Below the pieces are notes generated by a model. It worked only from the letters and a program-made list of their open reading frames with translations, was not told where the DNA came from and ran no database searches. The position numbers were made by a program, and so were the translations under genes. A DNA stretch of 64,000 nt. Origin: Rhyacophila brunnea. Its lineage: Eukaryota > Arthropoda > Insecta > Trichoptera > Rhyacophilidae. This document shows, one piece after another, positions 21,219 through 33,340 of this stretch. The stretch spans positions 124,001 through 188,000 of the forward strand of contig JAGYXB010000665.1 in NCBI GenBank assembly GCA_022495005.1. The letters are read 5' to 3'. Within the stretch, counting starts at the first letter, position 1, and every line of letters begins with the position of its first letter.

Positions 21219-24200
21219 AAAATAAATTGAAAAATTGAATAACAAAACGTAATCTAGGTATTTATTATGATATGCTAGGAAAACTTTTCGCACATTTTCA
21301 TATACTCGGTGGGCCACAATAAAAAATAAGTAGGGCCAAGGGTTGTATACCTGTGATAGAGAGAAAATGCCCCAATACATGCTTATTAAAGTCAATCCAA
21401 TAACTTAAGTATGGCATAAAAATATATATTTTCAAATTTAATCGACAAGATACGTATTTAGAACATGTATATACCAGATACCTAGTCCTAGTTCTAGTGT
21501 ATCTTTCTGTCAACATACATTATGATTATGTAATAATCTTTCATACGCATCATATTATTATGAGAAAGAAAATATTGACATACCTACCTAAGTATTTTTG
21601 CACGAAAAAAAAACATTTTCCGAATAGTCATTCAAAATCAGTCATACTATATGTATTTATATAATATGTTCTGAGCGACTTGTCCGCATCTGAAGCCGCA
21701 CAAATAAAACGTTCGAAAGCTGTTTGCCCTTGTTTCGTAAGCTCTTTTCTGTTCAAGTGTCCCTAGCAAGTAGGTACCTAATGGCAGGCTTCTCGTCCGT
21801 CGAGTTGGCGGTCAACTGGCACAGGGCATCATCTTCAGCGGACGACGACCGGCATCGGTGCGTATGCAGCGTTGCTACATCTTCTCAAATAAATTATATT
21901 ATTTTCAATGGCAGGTATCGTAATTAAATAATTTTGGCCATTAAATTTGATATCGATTCCATAACTTTTTAGAGTGCTTGAATTGGTTGGTAACCATAGA
22001 AAATATAATATTCTGATTAATTCTATTAATCGCTTTGAAACATGCTGGTTTGTTGGATTGTATATTATACCATGTATAAAACAAAACAAAGTATATTATA
22101 TTTATGACGTACAGTTATATTTTGCGAAGTTAATGATGAAACATGTATTATTCTAAATTAATAATTCTGGTGTATTGTTAAAAAAAATGTTTTACGCTTG
22201 TAATACAAATACAAGATGTTTTAAATTTCGGTGCAGCACAGTAAAATAAATCTCAGACAACAAAATTGTGTGATTCTTGTTACTAATTATACCTATATGC
22301 AAGCTTGACGCTATTTTAATCTTTAGTATTAGTAATGTTTTTTCAACCTCGACTCATATGAATCCGTCTCTTATCGTATGTCTTTTATCGCCGCTTTGCA
22401 AGTACTGTGAAAAGCTGTGATTTTACAATTTTAGGCACCTACTATGCTATTTTTTTGTTTAATAGCGTTAGATTATCCGCGTAGGCTTATTCTTATAAAG
22501 TTTCCAAGTTGTTTTTTTTTATAGTATTATGAATATACTTAATACTTTAGTATATAGTCATAATCCTGGTGTCAAAGCGATCAAAACACATCTTTGCTAT
22601 TAATGTCTACCAAGAAATGGGGTGGCTTAAAATAAATATATTATATAACCGCTATGGTGAAGGGTGAGATTAATCTTTTTAGCAAAACTTGCAATTTAGT
22701 GCATTTTACTGACAACTTCCATTTTAAATAATCAATAGGTATTAACAAACCTAATTAAAAAATAAAACTCACGGTTTATAAAAATGTATAAAATACTAGG
22801 TAAGTACCTACCTACTATTTATATTTATAAGATTAAAATATTCATAAAATACGATGTAGAAATAAAAATATGACTTCAAAATACGCATATTTTAATATGT
22901 AGTTTTTTCAAACTTCACTTTTTTAATTAAATAAAAACGTGTTGATTATTTAAAATGAAAGTTATTAATAAAATTTATTAAATTGCAGTTTTCAAATTCA
23001 GCATTATGGGCCCCTTATTTTAAGTAAATCGTTATATTGATAATTCATTGTACGTATACTTCCGCAATTTTGTAATCATATTATGTGGTAAGATAACAAT
23101 CTAATTACAAAATAAACAATATTTTTTGTTTATAAACCATTGATGCATTTTACCACAACTGTGGTTTACAAATAAGGTGATTAGAACACATATAAATGCA
23201 TACAGTCAGTACCGTTGGTATAATAGTAATAGTAATTATTGTAATAACGATTGTTAATCTTTCTGTTTTAAATCACGTTTTTATGATATTGAGATTTTAA
23301 TGCCACTATATAAGTAAAGAATGGTCCTTTTTTGTATCACAGCTTTTGTAACATGTTGGCAAAAATATTTTAACTTGGAGTAATAAATAACTGAGAAGTT
23401 GAGAAAATCATTTTTAAAAAATTACTTATTCGAATATTTCACAATATCAAGAATTTAATCATACATAATTAATGTAAACGAAACATCAATTAACTTTTAA
23501 GCTAGACTATTTTATGTGGTTTGTTTTAAATGCGATTATCTCAGCTGCAACCAAACTGACTTAATCACGTGTACCCCGAGAAACCACAGATTTTGTCTAT
23601 ACATATTATTTCTATCTTAAGGTACCTATTAGAGACAAGTATTAATTTATTTATAAGTTTTGTGATATTTTGAGAACCTTTTATATTGGATATAGGTACG
23701 TACGTAGTAGACGTGAAGTTGTCGTATATGTGTGTGCGTGTAATGTGTGTTGCCAGTTTATTGGATCCCAGGGCGGCGATTCTTTAGTCCGATCACAATG
23801 CAACGATTGCACTCGGTCACTCTCCCGCATGTTCAATTACGAAGCGGCGTGAGTGAGACGCCGAATCTGATGATGGCACTATAAAGTCGCCCGGACAGGT
23901 CGCTCGGACAGGGTGACAAATAAACCGCGAGGAGTTTGCGGTTCAGCATCCGGGCTTCGGGTCAAGAGGTTCGCCGTGAGAGAGAAGCTACACAACTATT
24001 ATTTTATGGCTATTATATAAGATGACCGCCTTCTCTTGGAGATGAAAATAAATAGTATGTATGTAAAAGTGACCCTGTTTTAAATTATTTAAATAACTCC
24101 TTCCGAGTCGTCATTAACCTTCCATCGTATACGATATTAACCATCTCTTCATTTGCCTTCCGGCTTCCCGTAAGTCAGTCTTGTTGTCGTGCGTCATCCA

Positions 24201-27085
24201 GGACTGCCCAATTTATTATAACCTACCTACAGAACGACGTGTAAGCTCTCATGCAAAACGTACAGCTCGTCAACGGGTTCGAAGACACCACGCAGCACAC
24301 TCAGACACCTTTTTAGAAAACATTATTATAATCGTATTTACGTACTTATGCTGCATACAGTGAATATTGCTACATATTTCAATAATGAATAGTTATGAGA
24401 ACCTCAGTATTAGTGGTATGTGAGTACCTACTAAGGTTTGCAAACCCGGGACTCTCTTCAATTTATTAATAAAATTGAAATCTCTATTTAAAAATAAACA
24501 GTTTGTTTATAAATCATAAACAAATTATCAGCCAAGAAGTGGTGCTAAATATAATATAATTGTAAAGATATTTTTTTGTTCGTATGAATTCGTAGTGAAG
24601 CAAAATATCTTTTTTTATTGTTTAAAACGGGATTGAACAAATACTAATCTTAGCAATGCAATTTCTAGTATCTACAGAACTGAACATATCTGTGATTGTT
24701 CGTAGTATTTAGATAACTCCCACTTGTTTTATATGTAGATACACACATACGTGTGTACGTGTGGTAATAATATGTATGCTGTAACTTTACCCTGGAAGGT
24801 AATTCTCATCGTCACTTAAAAACTATACGAAGCTTTCCTGTTATTCAGGTTTCTCACACTTCTCAGGCTGCATTTTGTCTCGTACCTATAAAAATATCTT
24901 ATAATAGTAAGTAGGTAGTCGATAAATATTTTTTGTACCCGACTAATGATAATCAAAAACGTGTGAACTATAAAGAAAACTCTATTTATTTAAATTTTAC
25001 AATTACATTTTTTGCACATTGGGGTTTCCATACCTTACCATTTTCCCCTGAAATAATTAATGTCCCTATGCTCACATAAGTACATATTATATACAATGGC
25101 GATCTAAATTAATAATGTGATTTTTACGATTTTGGAATAATATATTATTAATTTCGTACCTATATAAACATAAGCAGTAAGTAACTTTAATATATTGTGT
25201 TCAGGAAAGAGAAAAAACTTAATTATTTAACTATCGAGCGGAATTTAACAATTCCCATGAATTAATTACACTATTTTAGATTCCCTTTTATAAAGAAAAT
25301 TTTATGAAGAGCTGAATTGTTCCATTTACGATATCGGAAATTTGGCACCTGCAGTTGGCTGTTTTGTGTGAAGAACGATAACGTATTTATTTATAGGTTT
25401 AGGAGTTTGAAATTTTGTGTGAGCATAGAAAACACGCTTTATAACAAAATGCCAAAAACAATCTCGTTTTTATTCAATAGTACAGTTAGCTGGTTTGTAG
25501 TCGATATGTACAATTAGCGTGCGGTCCATATATGCTGTAGATGAGGAGCATCCCCATAAATACTCGATACTGTACAATGTAGTTAATGTGCAATTGTGAT
25601 GAATTTCACCTAACTATACTTCTAAAGGTTCTATATTATTTTAATATTACGTCTAACAGTTTGAGAATATAAAGTGCTACGACACATCAAAACCACACAC
25701 AAGATTTATTGACCACCCGATATTCAATTATTGATTTTTTTTAAAAAATCCTATGAAGATACTGTGTAGAAAGTATTAGATACATGTATTGTGTTTAATT
25801 TTCAATAGCTTCCGCAAAAGCAAAAGTCACCGCACACCACTAATAGGTACTAGTAGTCTGGGTAGCTAAAACTCATTAAGACTTAAGATATATAGAATAG
25901 GACAAAACTTTCACAATAATGTGACATTCAAAATAACTGCTTGTTCATTTACTACATAACTGTCCAGGGCAGTTTGTTTCCAAGTATTTTCACAATATTT
26001 ATTAAATATTGGGGGCGATCTAGTTCTTAAACTCCCCTCCTCCCGTCAGTCTATGCGATAAAGCTTTCTACGGTGATTATTAGGGTAGTGAGTATTCAAG
26101 GTACACCATGTAACCGCTGAAACCCAAGAGACTTGGTCCAGAGTTTTCTACGACCCCTTTCTCTCCACTTTGTGGGGGAACTTGGCAGTTTAGTCTGTCG
26201 TGAGCAAACTTTAAAATTGTTTCCATGTCGGTCAACTTGCTAAAACGAAAACACTCATCATCTTACCCGTGAAGCTTTTGTGCTCCGTTGATTATTTTAT
26301 ATTGCGGGCGAGCTTTGAATTTTATTTATTGCGGCTGTTAAAAAAGCTTTTCGAACTCTTTTGTTATTTACCCGGTGTTCGAAATGATTTGTAATTCTTT
26401 ATTAAACGATTACCTACCATTTTGCAATAATGGTTTATGCGAGTTTCATAGAGCTTTGGCAATCAGTTCTCCTTTATTCAAAGGATTTCACAGGAGAATG
26501 GAGGCCTTTCCGCACAAGCAAGCCTTTCAATATCTAGAGGGAGAGTGACGTCACGCTCTTTTCGCCAGCTTTGATGTCCCCCCCTCTTTATTTGTTTGCG
26601 CTTATTTATTTTTTCTTTACTTTTTTTTGTTCTTTGCGCGGATCGTTGGAAGAAGATAAGTGTAAAACCGCATAGGGGATTTGATGATTCGTCATCGATG
26701 ATTTTGTGCAATATGAAATCAATGAAACTATCTACCTACTTATAATATTCTCCATTTCTTATTTTTATTTTTAACAGTCGTGTCTGGAAATTTTTTTTTT
26801 GTGATACATAGTCACAATGCGTTGTTTTAAAACTCAAAAAATTGTTTATTAACCTTTTCACCGTTTACACATTTCCTTAATTTCAATCTATACAATAAAT
26901 CTATACTCACATCCACATTTATTTAAGTTTAAAATAATATAGATCGGTGGTATATTATTTTTTTGTTTGCAATATGAATTTCATTCAAATTTTAATCAAT
27001 TCTTCCGATTAAATCTTCTACATCCATTTCATCCTTCATTCTTTTTAATTTATTTCAAAGCAAGCATATTAAAAATATGATATAA
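21219..27085. other. Long AT-rich stretch, no gene seen
   Basis: I see no credible coding frame or bounded element. A slightly GC-richer patch at about 23700-23960 and another at 26440-26710 stand out; the second is described separately. Short open frames (for example near 21835-22089 and 23670-23852) have no protein-like content. Confidence 0.5.
26440..26710. promoter_or_regulatory. Island with palindromic CRE, candidate enhancer or promoter
   Basis: A full palindromic cAMP-response-type site GTGACGTCAC lies at 26545-26554, within a GC-richer, non-repetitive stretch that also has a C-run (26578-26584) and CATCGATG (26694-26701). CREB/ATF-family factors bind TGACGTCA. I see no transcription start or exon. 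The regulatory role is inference. Confidence 0.25.
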
Positions 27086-27148
27086 TTACCACTTACTTGC
27101 AAAACTATTATTATAGTATAACCACAGTAGATCCACGCACGCACCACC

Positions 27149-27390
27149 CACGGTGGCCGCGCGGCTTAAGCGTTGGACTATCACGACGTGGGTCTCAGGT
27201 TCGAATCCTGGGTCTGGCAAGTAGACATATTGTTTTTCAGTTTGTGTGTGAGTCAGGGTATGGACATAATAGGTTGAGCAAGTGGCTGACATCCATTTCT
27301 CGTAAAAAAACAAAATCTGTTAATGCAAACTTCTAACCTGTGGAGGCCCATATGAGATCCTATTAAGATCGGACAGAATCGAAAAAAAAA
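27149..27390 (+). mobile_element. tRNA-derived SINE, longer copy
   Basis: It starts GGTGGCCGCGCGGCTTAAGC, with an A-box-like GGCTTAAGCGTTGG, and has a B box GGTTCGAATCC at 27198-27208. A 3' body follows containing GAGCAAGTGGCTGACATCC, TTCTCGTAAAAA and TGTGGAGGCCCA, ending in an A-run near 27380-27390. The body after the tRNA-like head distinguishes it from a tRNA gene. A second, shorter copy lies inverted at 56538-56710. Transcription would be by polymerase III from the internal boxes, if still active. Confidence 0.7.
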
Positions 27391-28233
27391 CAGTAGATCA
27401 GATACAATGTCTGTCTATGGCTATGCGTATGTGATCGTTATTGCTTTCCGTTTTTTTAATCGCTTCTGTGGTTTCGGCTTGTCTCATCCGGCTCACCTCC
27501 CGCACTTTCTTGTTACTCGTCCTAACTATCGAACCTTAATTACAATTTGGCACATTTATAGATACATTCTCTTTATACTGCTTCAAAATTATTTGGCAAA
27601 GGTATTGGAAAAGCAAACGGATATGCTTAATTTAATTAGCCTTTGCGTTTCTCCATTCTGTTCGTCAATGGAAAGGGAAGATATATCTCAAATAACAACT
27701 GCATTAATCCCTTATCCCGTTTATTCATCTTAAAAAAAAAGTTCACATTTCATTCAACGTTTTTTAAAATATATTTTTTATACTTTTCGCCCTCTTCTAA
27801 AAAAATATTGTCAGTGATATTTTTAAGAAGCTTTTATTTGAATATATGAAATTCAACGAAATATAGCTTTTCTGATGGCGAATTGTTTTTTTTTTTTTTT
27901 TTTTTTAAACTTTCCACCGGTCTCGCTCCGTAACCTTGCCCGGTTGCTTGGTAAACAATACATCGACTCCCCGACTTTGGCTCCAACCTTTTCTACTTCA
28001 CGTATCCCCTTCACGCATGAAGGGGTTTGCGTGAACTTTGTAAAACAAAAATTTGTTTATTTTTCCACTCCGAGCTCACCTCATATTCAAAATTATTCAA
28101 TTACTTTTTAAATTATGAAACAAAACACCGAACTACCAAACCCTCCGACGTGGCAAACTAGTTGAATTAAATTTAATAAACATTACTATTTTCTCATTTT
28201 ATAAAATGCGCCATCCATGTATGTAGGTAGGAC
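27391..28233. other. Non-coding stretch with an 18-base T-run
   Basis: I see no gene. A long T-run occurs at about 27886-27906. Open frames here (27407-27733, 27643-27849) lack protein-like features. Confidence 0.45.
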
Positions 28234-28241
28234 GTTCCTAC

Positions 28242-28345
28242 TAGGGATTGTAATCCCGGGTGGATTTTTCATTTCCGAGACTTGATCCCGGGATTCCGGG
28301 ATCAGACAAAACCAGTGAAACAGTACACCTCCAAAAAGTATTTGT
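28242..28345. mobile_element. hAT-like element, left end only
   Basis: It begins TAGGGATTGTAATCCCGGG and continues through repeated ATCCCGGG words, then CCAGTGAAACAG. This parallels the hAT-type element at 54882, which begins TAGGGATTGCAA and contains GACAGTGGAAACA at a comparable place. I find no matching right end nearby. A candidate is the CGCAATCCTTA end at 32956-32966, but the flanking octamers do not match. Confidence 0.4.
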
Positions 28346-28889
28346 AACTCTCTGGTACCGATATTAGGTAATATATGAATTTATACAGACACTAAATCAC
28401 ATACTGCTGCGCTTTCGTAATTATTGCTAACTCAGTAAGTTGGCTATATACGTGCATACGAAATTTACTATTACTTATTTAAAATGATTTTTCTCAAGTA
28501 ATTCCGAAATCACGTGATTACAAGATTTTCATGCCGAGTGATTGCAAACCAGCGGCTTCTTTTAATAGATCAATAATACCTATCTATTTTTCTACAATTT
28601 AAATAACGTAATTTGTATAATATAATTATGTACTTGTACCTATTGATTAAAGCTAAGTGCATTATAATATTATGTATGTATGATCTATGTATATTGACTG
28701 GTCTATGTATATCTGACTATAAAAGTGTTTCAATAGTTGGTATGACGTGTGTAAAAACAAACACATTGTTTTTCCTCTAAAAAATTACCTCGGATTTTTA
28801 TAAAACATTTTGATGATGAGGTTTGTAATTAGTTATGTACCTGACAGTTTTAAATATTTATTCAAAACGAATATTAATTGAAGGCTAAC

Positions 28890-29350
28890 GTATAAATAAA
28901 AGCATACTAAAAAAAGCTTGTATTAATTCGCGTCAATATACGAGCACTCATGTTCTCAATACATACGTAGTTTTGAATCCATTAAAACAAAACTAACATT
29001 TAATGAGTATTTCATGTAAATATATACTAAGTATGTCAAATAAATTGCTTCCATTAATTGGCGCCAATAATATAATATTTGTGGACATAATATTATCTAC
29101 AGCACTCATGTTCTCAACTCTCAACTTCGTGAAATCTCACAAATAGTTTTGCATCGATTAAAAGGCGACACCGAAAAAGTGACAATTTTAAATATAATAT
29201 AATCAAAACTAACATTTTATAAGTATGTATGTCATGTAAATACATACTACGTCAAATAAAAAGCATTCATTAATTGGCGTCAATAATATTATAATGTGTG
29301 GACTTATCTGTAGCAAAGCACTCGTGCTCTCAACCCTTCAGCTTCGCAAA
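28890..29350. repeat. Degenerate tandem repeat block
   Basis: The word CATTAATTGGCG(C/T)CAATAAT appears near 29053 and 29269, with a weaker relative (TATTAATTCGCGTCAATAT) near 28919. Each is followed by GCACTC(A/G)TG(T/C)TCTCAA. AAACTAACATTT(A/T)A and CATGTAAATA(T/C)ATACTA also occur twice. This is an old, unevenly spaced tandem array of at least two and probably three units. Its origin is unknown. Confidence 0.5.
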
Positions 29351-29600
29351 GGCGGGGGGGAAACAGGCGCGCCAAACAGAGGGCAGCGAACGGACAATGG
29401 CGGACGAGACGTGAGTGCAAATGATGACGATGACTCACTGGGGCCGGAGTACTTCCTCTTTGTCTGTCACCCTTTCACTTCTTCCTTTGCCACTCGCCAT
29501 CTTTTCACTATGTGGGTCAGCGCCACTACTTTACTTTTGTTCTATTTTGAATGTAAATGGCGTGTTACATTGCACCGCTAATGACCATCCACGTTTGTGA
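29320..29600 (+). promoter_or_regulatory. GC-rich island with an ATG followed by a splice-donor-like GTGAGT
   Basis: This is the most G-rich patch of the region (a seven-G run at about 29353-29360, then GGCGCGCC). An ATG in good context at 29397 reads MADE and then meets GAC|GTGAGT at 29410/29411. That is compatible with a tiny first coding exon followed by a donor. There is no other support, and short ATG-plus-donor arrangements occur by chance. It may equally be a regulatory island. Confidence 0.2.
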
Positions 29601-31335
29601 CGCCTTCGAGTGACATTTTTTTTATTTATCGCTGTCATCATCGCCTTCATTTATCGTCCCACCAATATTATTTATTCATTTTTATTTACACGCCTTTTTA
29701 TTATCCGTGTAAATAAAACATAAATCAGTCGCCATTTTCTGCTGCAGCTAACAACAAATCAGTTTCTATCTGGTAAGTAATTATAATTCGATTTTGGTCA
29801 TTATCACTGTCAAATGTGTTTTATATTCTGATGGTTGCAATGATAGATGATGATTGTATATTTTTGTTAGGTTAGGTTAATTACAAATCAGATACAAATC
29901 TGTAATTGACATGTTCTTTTGCGTAATTTATTATTTATTTAATATCAACCGATTCATTCCACAGGTTGTCCTATTAATGTCGAACTTTGCCGTAATTCAT
30001 ACAGATTTATAGAGAGTCAGAAGTTCAACACAACAACTCAATTTGAAATATAATATGACATTCGCATTTATTTACACTAATCGCATAAGTATTCAACGAA
30101 TACTATTTGTACAGAAAATTCCGCCTTTGCCAGAAAACATGTAGGTAGCTATTAAATAAAATGATTTAATTTTTTTTTTGTCAAGTACCAAATATGTCAC
30201 ATAGAGAAATTCAAATTAAAGTCTCGAATACCTAGTTACTAATACCACATACAGTTTTAAAGGCTTTGGGTATTACATTATAAATCCTATTGGATTTTAT
30301 GATTATGTTACAATCATGATTCTATATTGTATGTTTTTATATCTTTCTCACTGTACAAATAATCTGTATGTATGAAATATTTTGAAAACCCTATGGTTAT
30401 ATATTTAATTCATTAATCTTACGCAATAGTCATTCATTATATTAAAACGTAAATACCATTGCACATGTTTAATAATGTCAAACAAGAAAGTCCTCTTATA
30501 AAACTCACACACGTGAGTACTATTAGTAATGCTCGTGTAATGCAAAACTTTCTCAAAATCGGAAGTCAGCGTTATTAGCTATTTTGAAATTGCAGTAGCT
30601 AAATAAAGTACACGGCTGGGCTAATGCGAATTTAATGTAACGTGTGCACACGCTATTTACTGCTAATTGATATTGCCATACAAACAATCGAGTACCTACT
30701 AATAGCAATAATAATAACGGTTGCTTATGTTTTATTCAACTAAATTACTGCTTCAGCATCGCAATAGTATTAGCTTTTGTACTTGCCTCAATACGATTTC
30801 AGTAAATCTATAATGCAATTAAAATCGCCACTAATTTAAACTTCGTGAAGCCTTAGGCACAACTAAATGCACAAAGACGTGTTCTTTCTTACACTTTTTT
30901 CTTGTTTTTATTGCAATACTTATGTCATAATTATTTTGTACTGTGATGAAACCTAAAAAAACTAACGTTTTAACTTTAATGTGCATCTTTAGGTACATCT
31001 GGACTCGAATGACGTTAGACGTTAATTTGACCGACACCATTAGACCGAATCACAAAAGGCATACAAGCGTTCAAACAGAATGTATTTTTATTCGAACAAC
31101 TCTTTACCGAGTGCTGATTTCTAAGGTTTATAGAAATACGTAACATTTATTTGAATTACGACAATAGTTATTATTGAAAACAATTTATCCATTAAGATTA
31201 ACATATTCAGGAAATTTGAGATTACTTTGAAACAAACACTATTTAATAATAATTTGCGGTGGTTACTTACTAAAAGCTTATTTCCAATTCATGCCACGTA
31301 TTTTTTAAATTTGTACAAATGCCGCATCGACAAAG
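29601..31335. other. AT-rich non-coding stretch, no gene seen
   Basis: I see no gene or bounded repeat. Overlapping short frames near 30831-31143 on both strands have no protein character. Confidence 0.5.
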
Positions 31336-31343
31336 AGTTAGTT

Positions 31344-31958
31344 CAGAGGGGGCAAACTGCGGCCCGCGGGCCGCATGTGGCCCGCCATCATTAATTGTAC
31401 TTTTGATTACGAATAACTTTTTTATATATTTTTAAAAAATATTGACAATAGATTAAAATTTTTTTAGCAATAGTACGCGATCCATTTTCAATAGATATTG
31501 ATAGTGTACCTACCGACAAAGTTGAGATTATTGATCTGCAGTGTGACACTGATTTAAGAGAATTGCATCGTCGTGAAGAAATCTCCAATTTTACAATGCC
31601 CTTAATTCAGACAAATTCGACCAACTTAAAGATTATGCAAGTAAAATGTTCATTATTTTTGGATCAACCTATCTATATATGTGAAGAAAAATTTTCGATC
31701 ATGAACCTCAATAAAAATTCTTTACTATCAAATATCTCTGATGCCCATTTACAAGCGGTTTCGAGAATATCAACTACAAAATTAACACCTGAATTTAAAA
31801 AAATGTAACAGTTTCATTCTTCTCATTAATTTTTTTGTAATGTTTATTTTTCGTGATAATAAATAGTGTATATCAAAAAATGATATTTTACTTGCGGCCC
31901 GCCGCTCATTTTGAATTCTTGAATTTGGCCCTCCATCCAAAAAGTTTGCCCGCCCCTG
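31344..31958 (+). mobile_element. Internally deleted hAT transposon with perfect 8-bp target duplication
   Basis: The left end reads CAGAGGGGGCAAACT and the right end, reversed, CAGGGGCGGGCAAACT. Both fit the hAT terminal pattern YARNG. The octamer AGTTAGTT flanks the element exactly at 31336-31343 and 31959-31966. Subterminal GGCCCGC words occur at both sides. At 615 bp it is far shorter than an autonomous hAT (about 3 kb or more). It keeps a + strand piece of the transposase C terminus (separate entry). It cannot move by itself but keeps the terminal sequences that a related transposase would recognise. Confidence 0.88.
31452..31808 (+). pseudogene. hAT transposase C-terminal fragment (dimerisation region)
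   Basis: The frame is open from 31452 to a TAA at 31806-31808. It includes DPFSIDIDSVPTDKVEIIDL and QCDTDLRELHRREEIS, then ICEEKFSIMNLNKNSLLSNI and SDAHLQAVSRISTTKLTP, ending at KKM. The order (NPF-like block, IDLQCD, CEx-FSxM, LTDxHLQxVLRIST) matches the C-terminal dimerisation region of the hAT transposases related to vertebrate GTF2IRD2/ZBED-type proteins. The DNA-binding zinc finger and the catalytic acidic residues upstream are absent, removed by the internal deletion. An expected stretch between LRE and the CE-F-M block also looks shortened. There is no start codon of its own. It is a dead fragment carried inside the deleted element. Confidence 0.8.
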
Positions 31959-32204
31959 AGTTAGTTGATCATGAAAACTTTCAAAATCAAACAATCTGTT
32001 TCGTAAATCAGCGTGCTGGTTTCGGCCAACTTTTCTTAGCATCCACACGCATTTATTGATTATTTGACATTACACGTAACAACTGATAGTAAAACCTTTA
32101 AATTAAATAATACAATGTTAAGCAGTCAAATAATTTTACCTGGTGGTAATTCATGATCATTTATTATATATATGTATTAGAATTAGTGTAGCCATATCTT
32201 ACCA

Positions 32205-32224
32205 CACGTGTTTCGCTCACATAG
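32205..32224 (+). repeat. Short dispersed word, copy 1
   Basis: CACGTGTTTCGCTCACATAG. Related words occur at 54489-54507 and 58139-58158 in the same orientation. The two later copies also share AGAGATTCAGC some distance upstream. This is probably the conserved part of an unidentified old repeat. Confidence 0.35.
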
Positions 32225-32880
32225 TGATGGAGTGACTGTTTTACAAAAAAAGGAATATATTTTATATACTTCCTTATTAAAGACTATAGACTAATAAATG
32301 TTCCTCTACGAAAGTTTTAAATCGTCACATCCATTACGATTAAAGTTTTATTTATATCAAATTCGACCAGCTTTTATTTTTCAAATAGGTATATCAGTTA
32401 ATTTAAGAATAGTATGAATCAATGACACGTTTGCGGTTTTATCACATTCATGTATAATAGTAATAGCAACACTCAACCTTGGCGCCAAAAAATACTACAA
32501 AATTCCTGCGGTTAAAAATTTCGTAACCGAAGTGGTAGACGCCTAAATAAAAATATGTTGATTAGGAAATACTATAACAGAGATTCATAAAATAATAACA
32601 AAACACGTCAATAAATTCTTTCAGAATTTATTAATCATTCTAGCATATACTTACACAATCAGTTTAATTAAACAGCATATTTTATCATTGGAATTATGTA
32701 TTATGCTATTGTTTCTATTCTACGCGACGAATCCTTATTGGAATAAACTGTGTCTTTTCAAAGTTCCATCAAGAGTTTTTTGTGTATCCTATCTAGACAC
32801 AAGCAAACAAAGCAGACAAACTACATTAGGCGGGCTTTCATCACATACCGTTCGTATAGAATTAGTTTCTTGTGTAGTGG

Positions 32881-32966
32881 GGCTTGAAATCCTGGGAATC
32901 ACTATTCCAAATATTTTGATCCCGTAATCCCGGGACTCAAAATTCTATCCGGTGACGCAATCCTTA
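32881..32966. mobile_element. Possible hAT-like right end
   Basis: It contains ATCCCGTAATCCCGGGACTC and ends CGCAATCCTTA. Reversed, this is TAAGGATTGCG, resembling the TAGGGATTGCAA terminus of the 54.9 kb element and the left end at 28242. No target duplication matches either side. Confidence 0.3.
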
Positions 32967-33029
32967 GAGTTTGTAGAACTCTCAAGTGTCTCATACTCTG
33001 CAGCAAATTGAGATGGATTACCGCATAAG

Positions 33030-33340
33030 ATGAGCAACGTTTAAAATTTTCGGCGGACAATTTTTTGGCGATGAATTTTCCGACGATTTGCGAAATTTTT
33101 AAATCTCTGCCTCATAAGCGTGTTTGGCAAAACGCTCGGCTCCGCGTTAAATCAAATTGCCCGCAATTAATAATATTCTGTAGTGTGAAGTTGGCAGCGG
33201 GTCTCAGCATTTCAGGTTATCAAATGAGTAACGCGTTTCAGGCGGTTATGACGTCATACGAAATGTTTCAATTTTTCACAGCCGTTATTGTTTGAAAGCG
33301 CTCTGCCAAAATTGCTTCCCTTTCCTCTTTCGCAATGCTG
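33030..33340. promoter_or_regulatory. GC-richer island with palindromic CRE, candidate enhancer
   Basis: ATGACGTCAT lies at 33248-33257. Nearby are CGCAATTAATAAT (homeodomain-like) and CGTTATTGTTTGAA (Sox-like). The stretch is non-repetitive and GC-richer than its surroundings. A 76-codon frame here has no protein character. The regulatory role is inferred from composition and motifs only. Confidence 0.25.

Larger units (their letters stand above)
31967..33020. other. Non-coding stretch with scattered repeat traces
   Basis: I see no gene. It contains one copy of a CACGTGTTTCGCTCACATAG repeat word (32205-32224) and a possible hAT right end (about 32881-32966). An open frame at 32688-32927 is not protein-like. 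Confidence 0.45.

Noticed and set aside
21021..21395. 124-codon open frame on - as an independent gene
   Set aside because: Its C-terminal half is the LINE reverse-transcriptase tail. The upstream half is flanking DNA outside the target duplication that happens to be open.
27149..27225. A genuine tRNA gene
   Set aside because: The A- and B-box regions are tRNA-like, but the acceptor arms do not pair and a SINE body follows, with a second partial copy at 56.5 kb.
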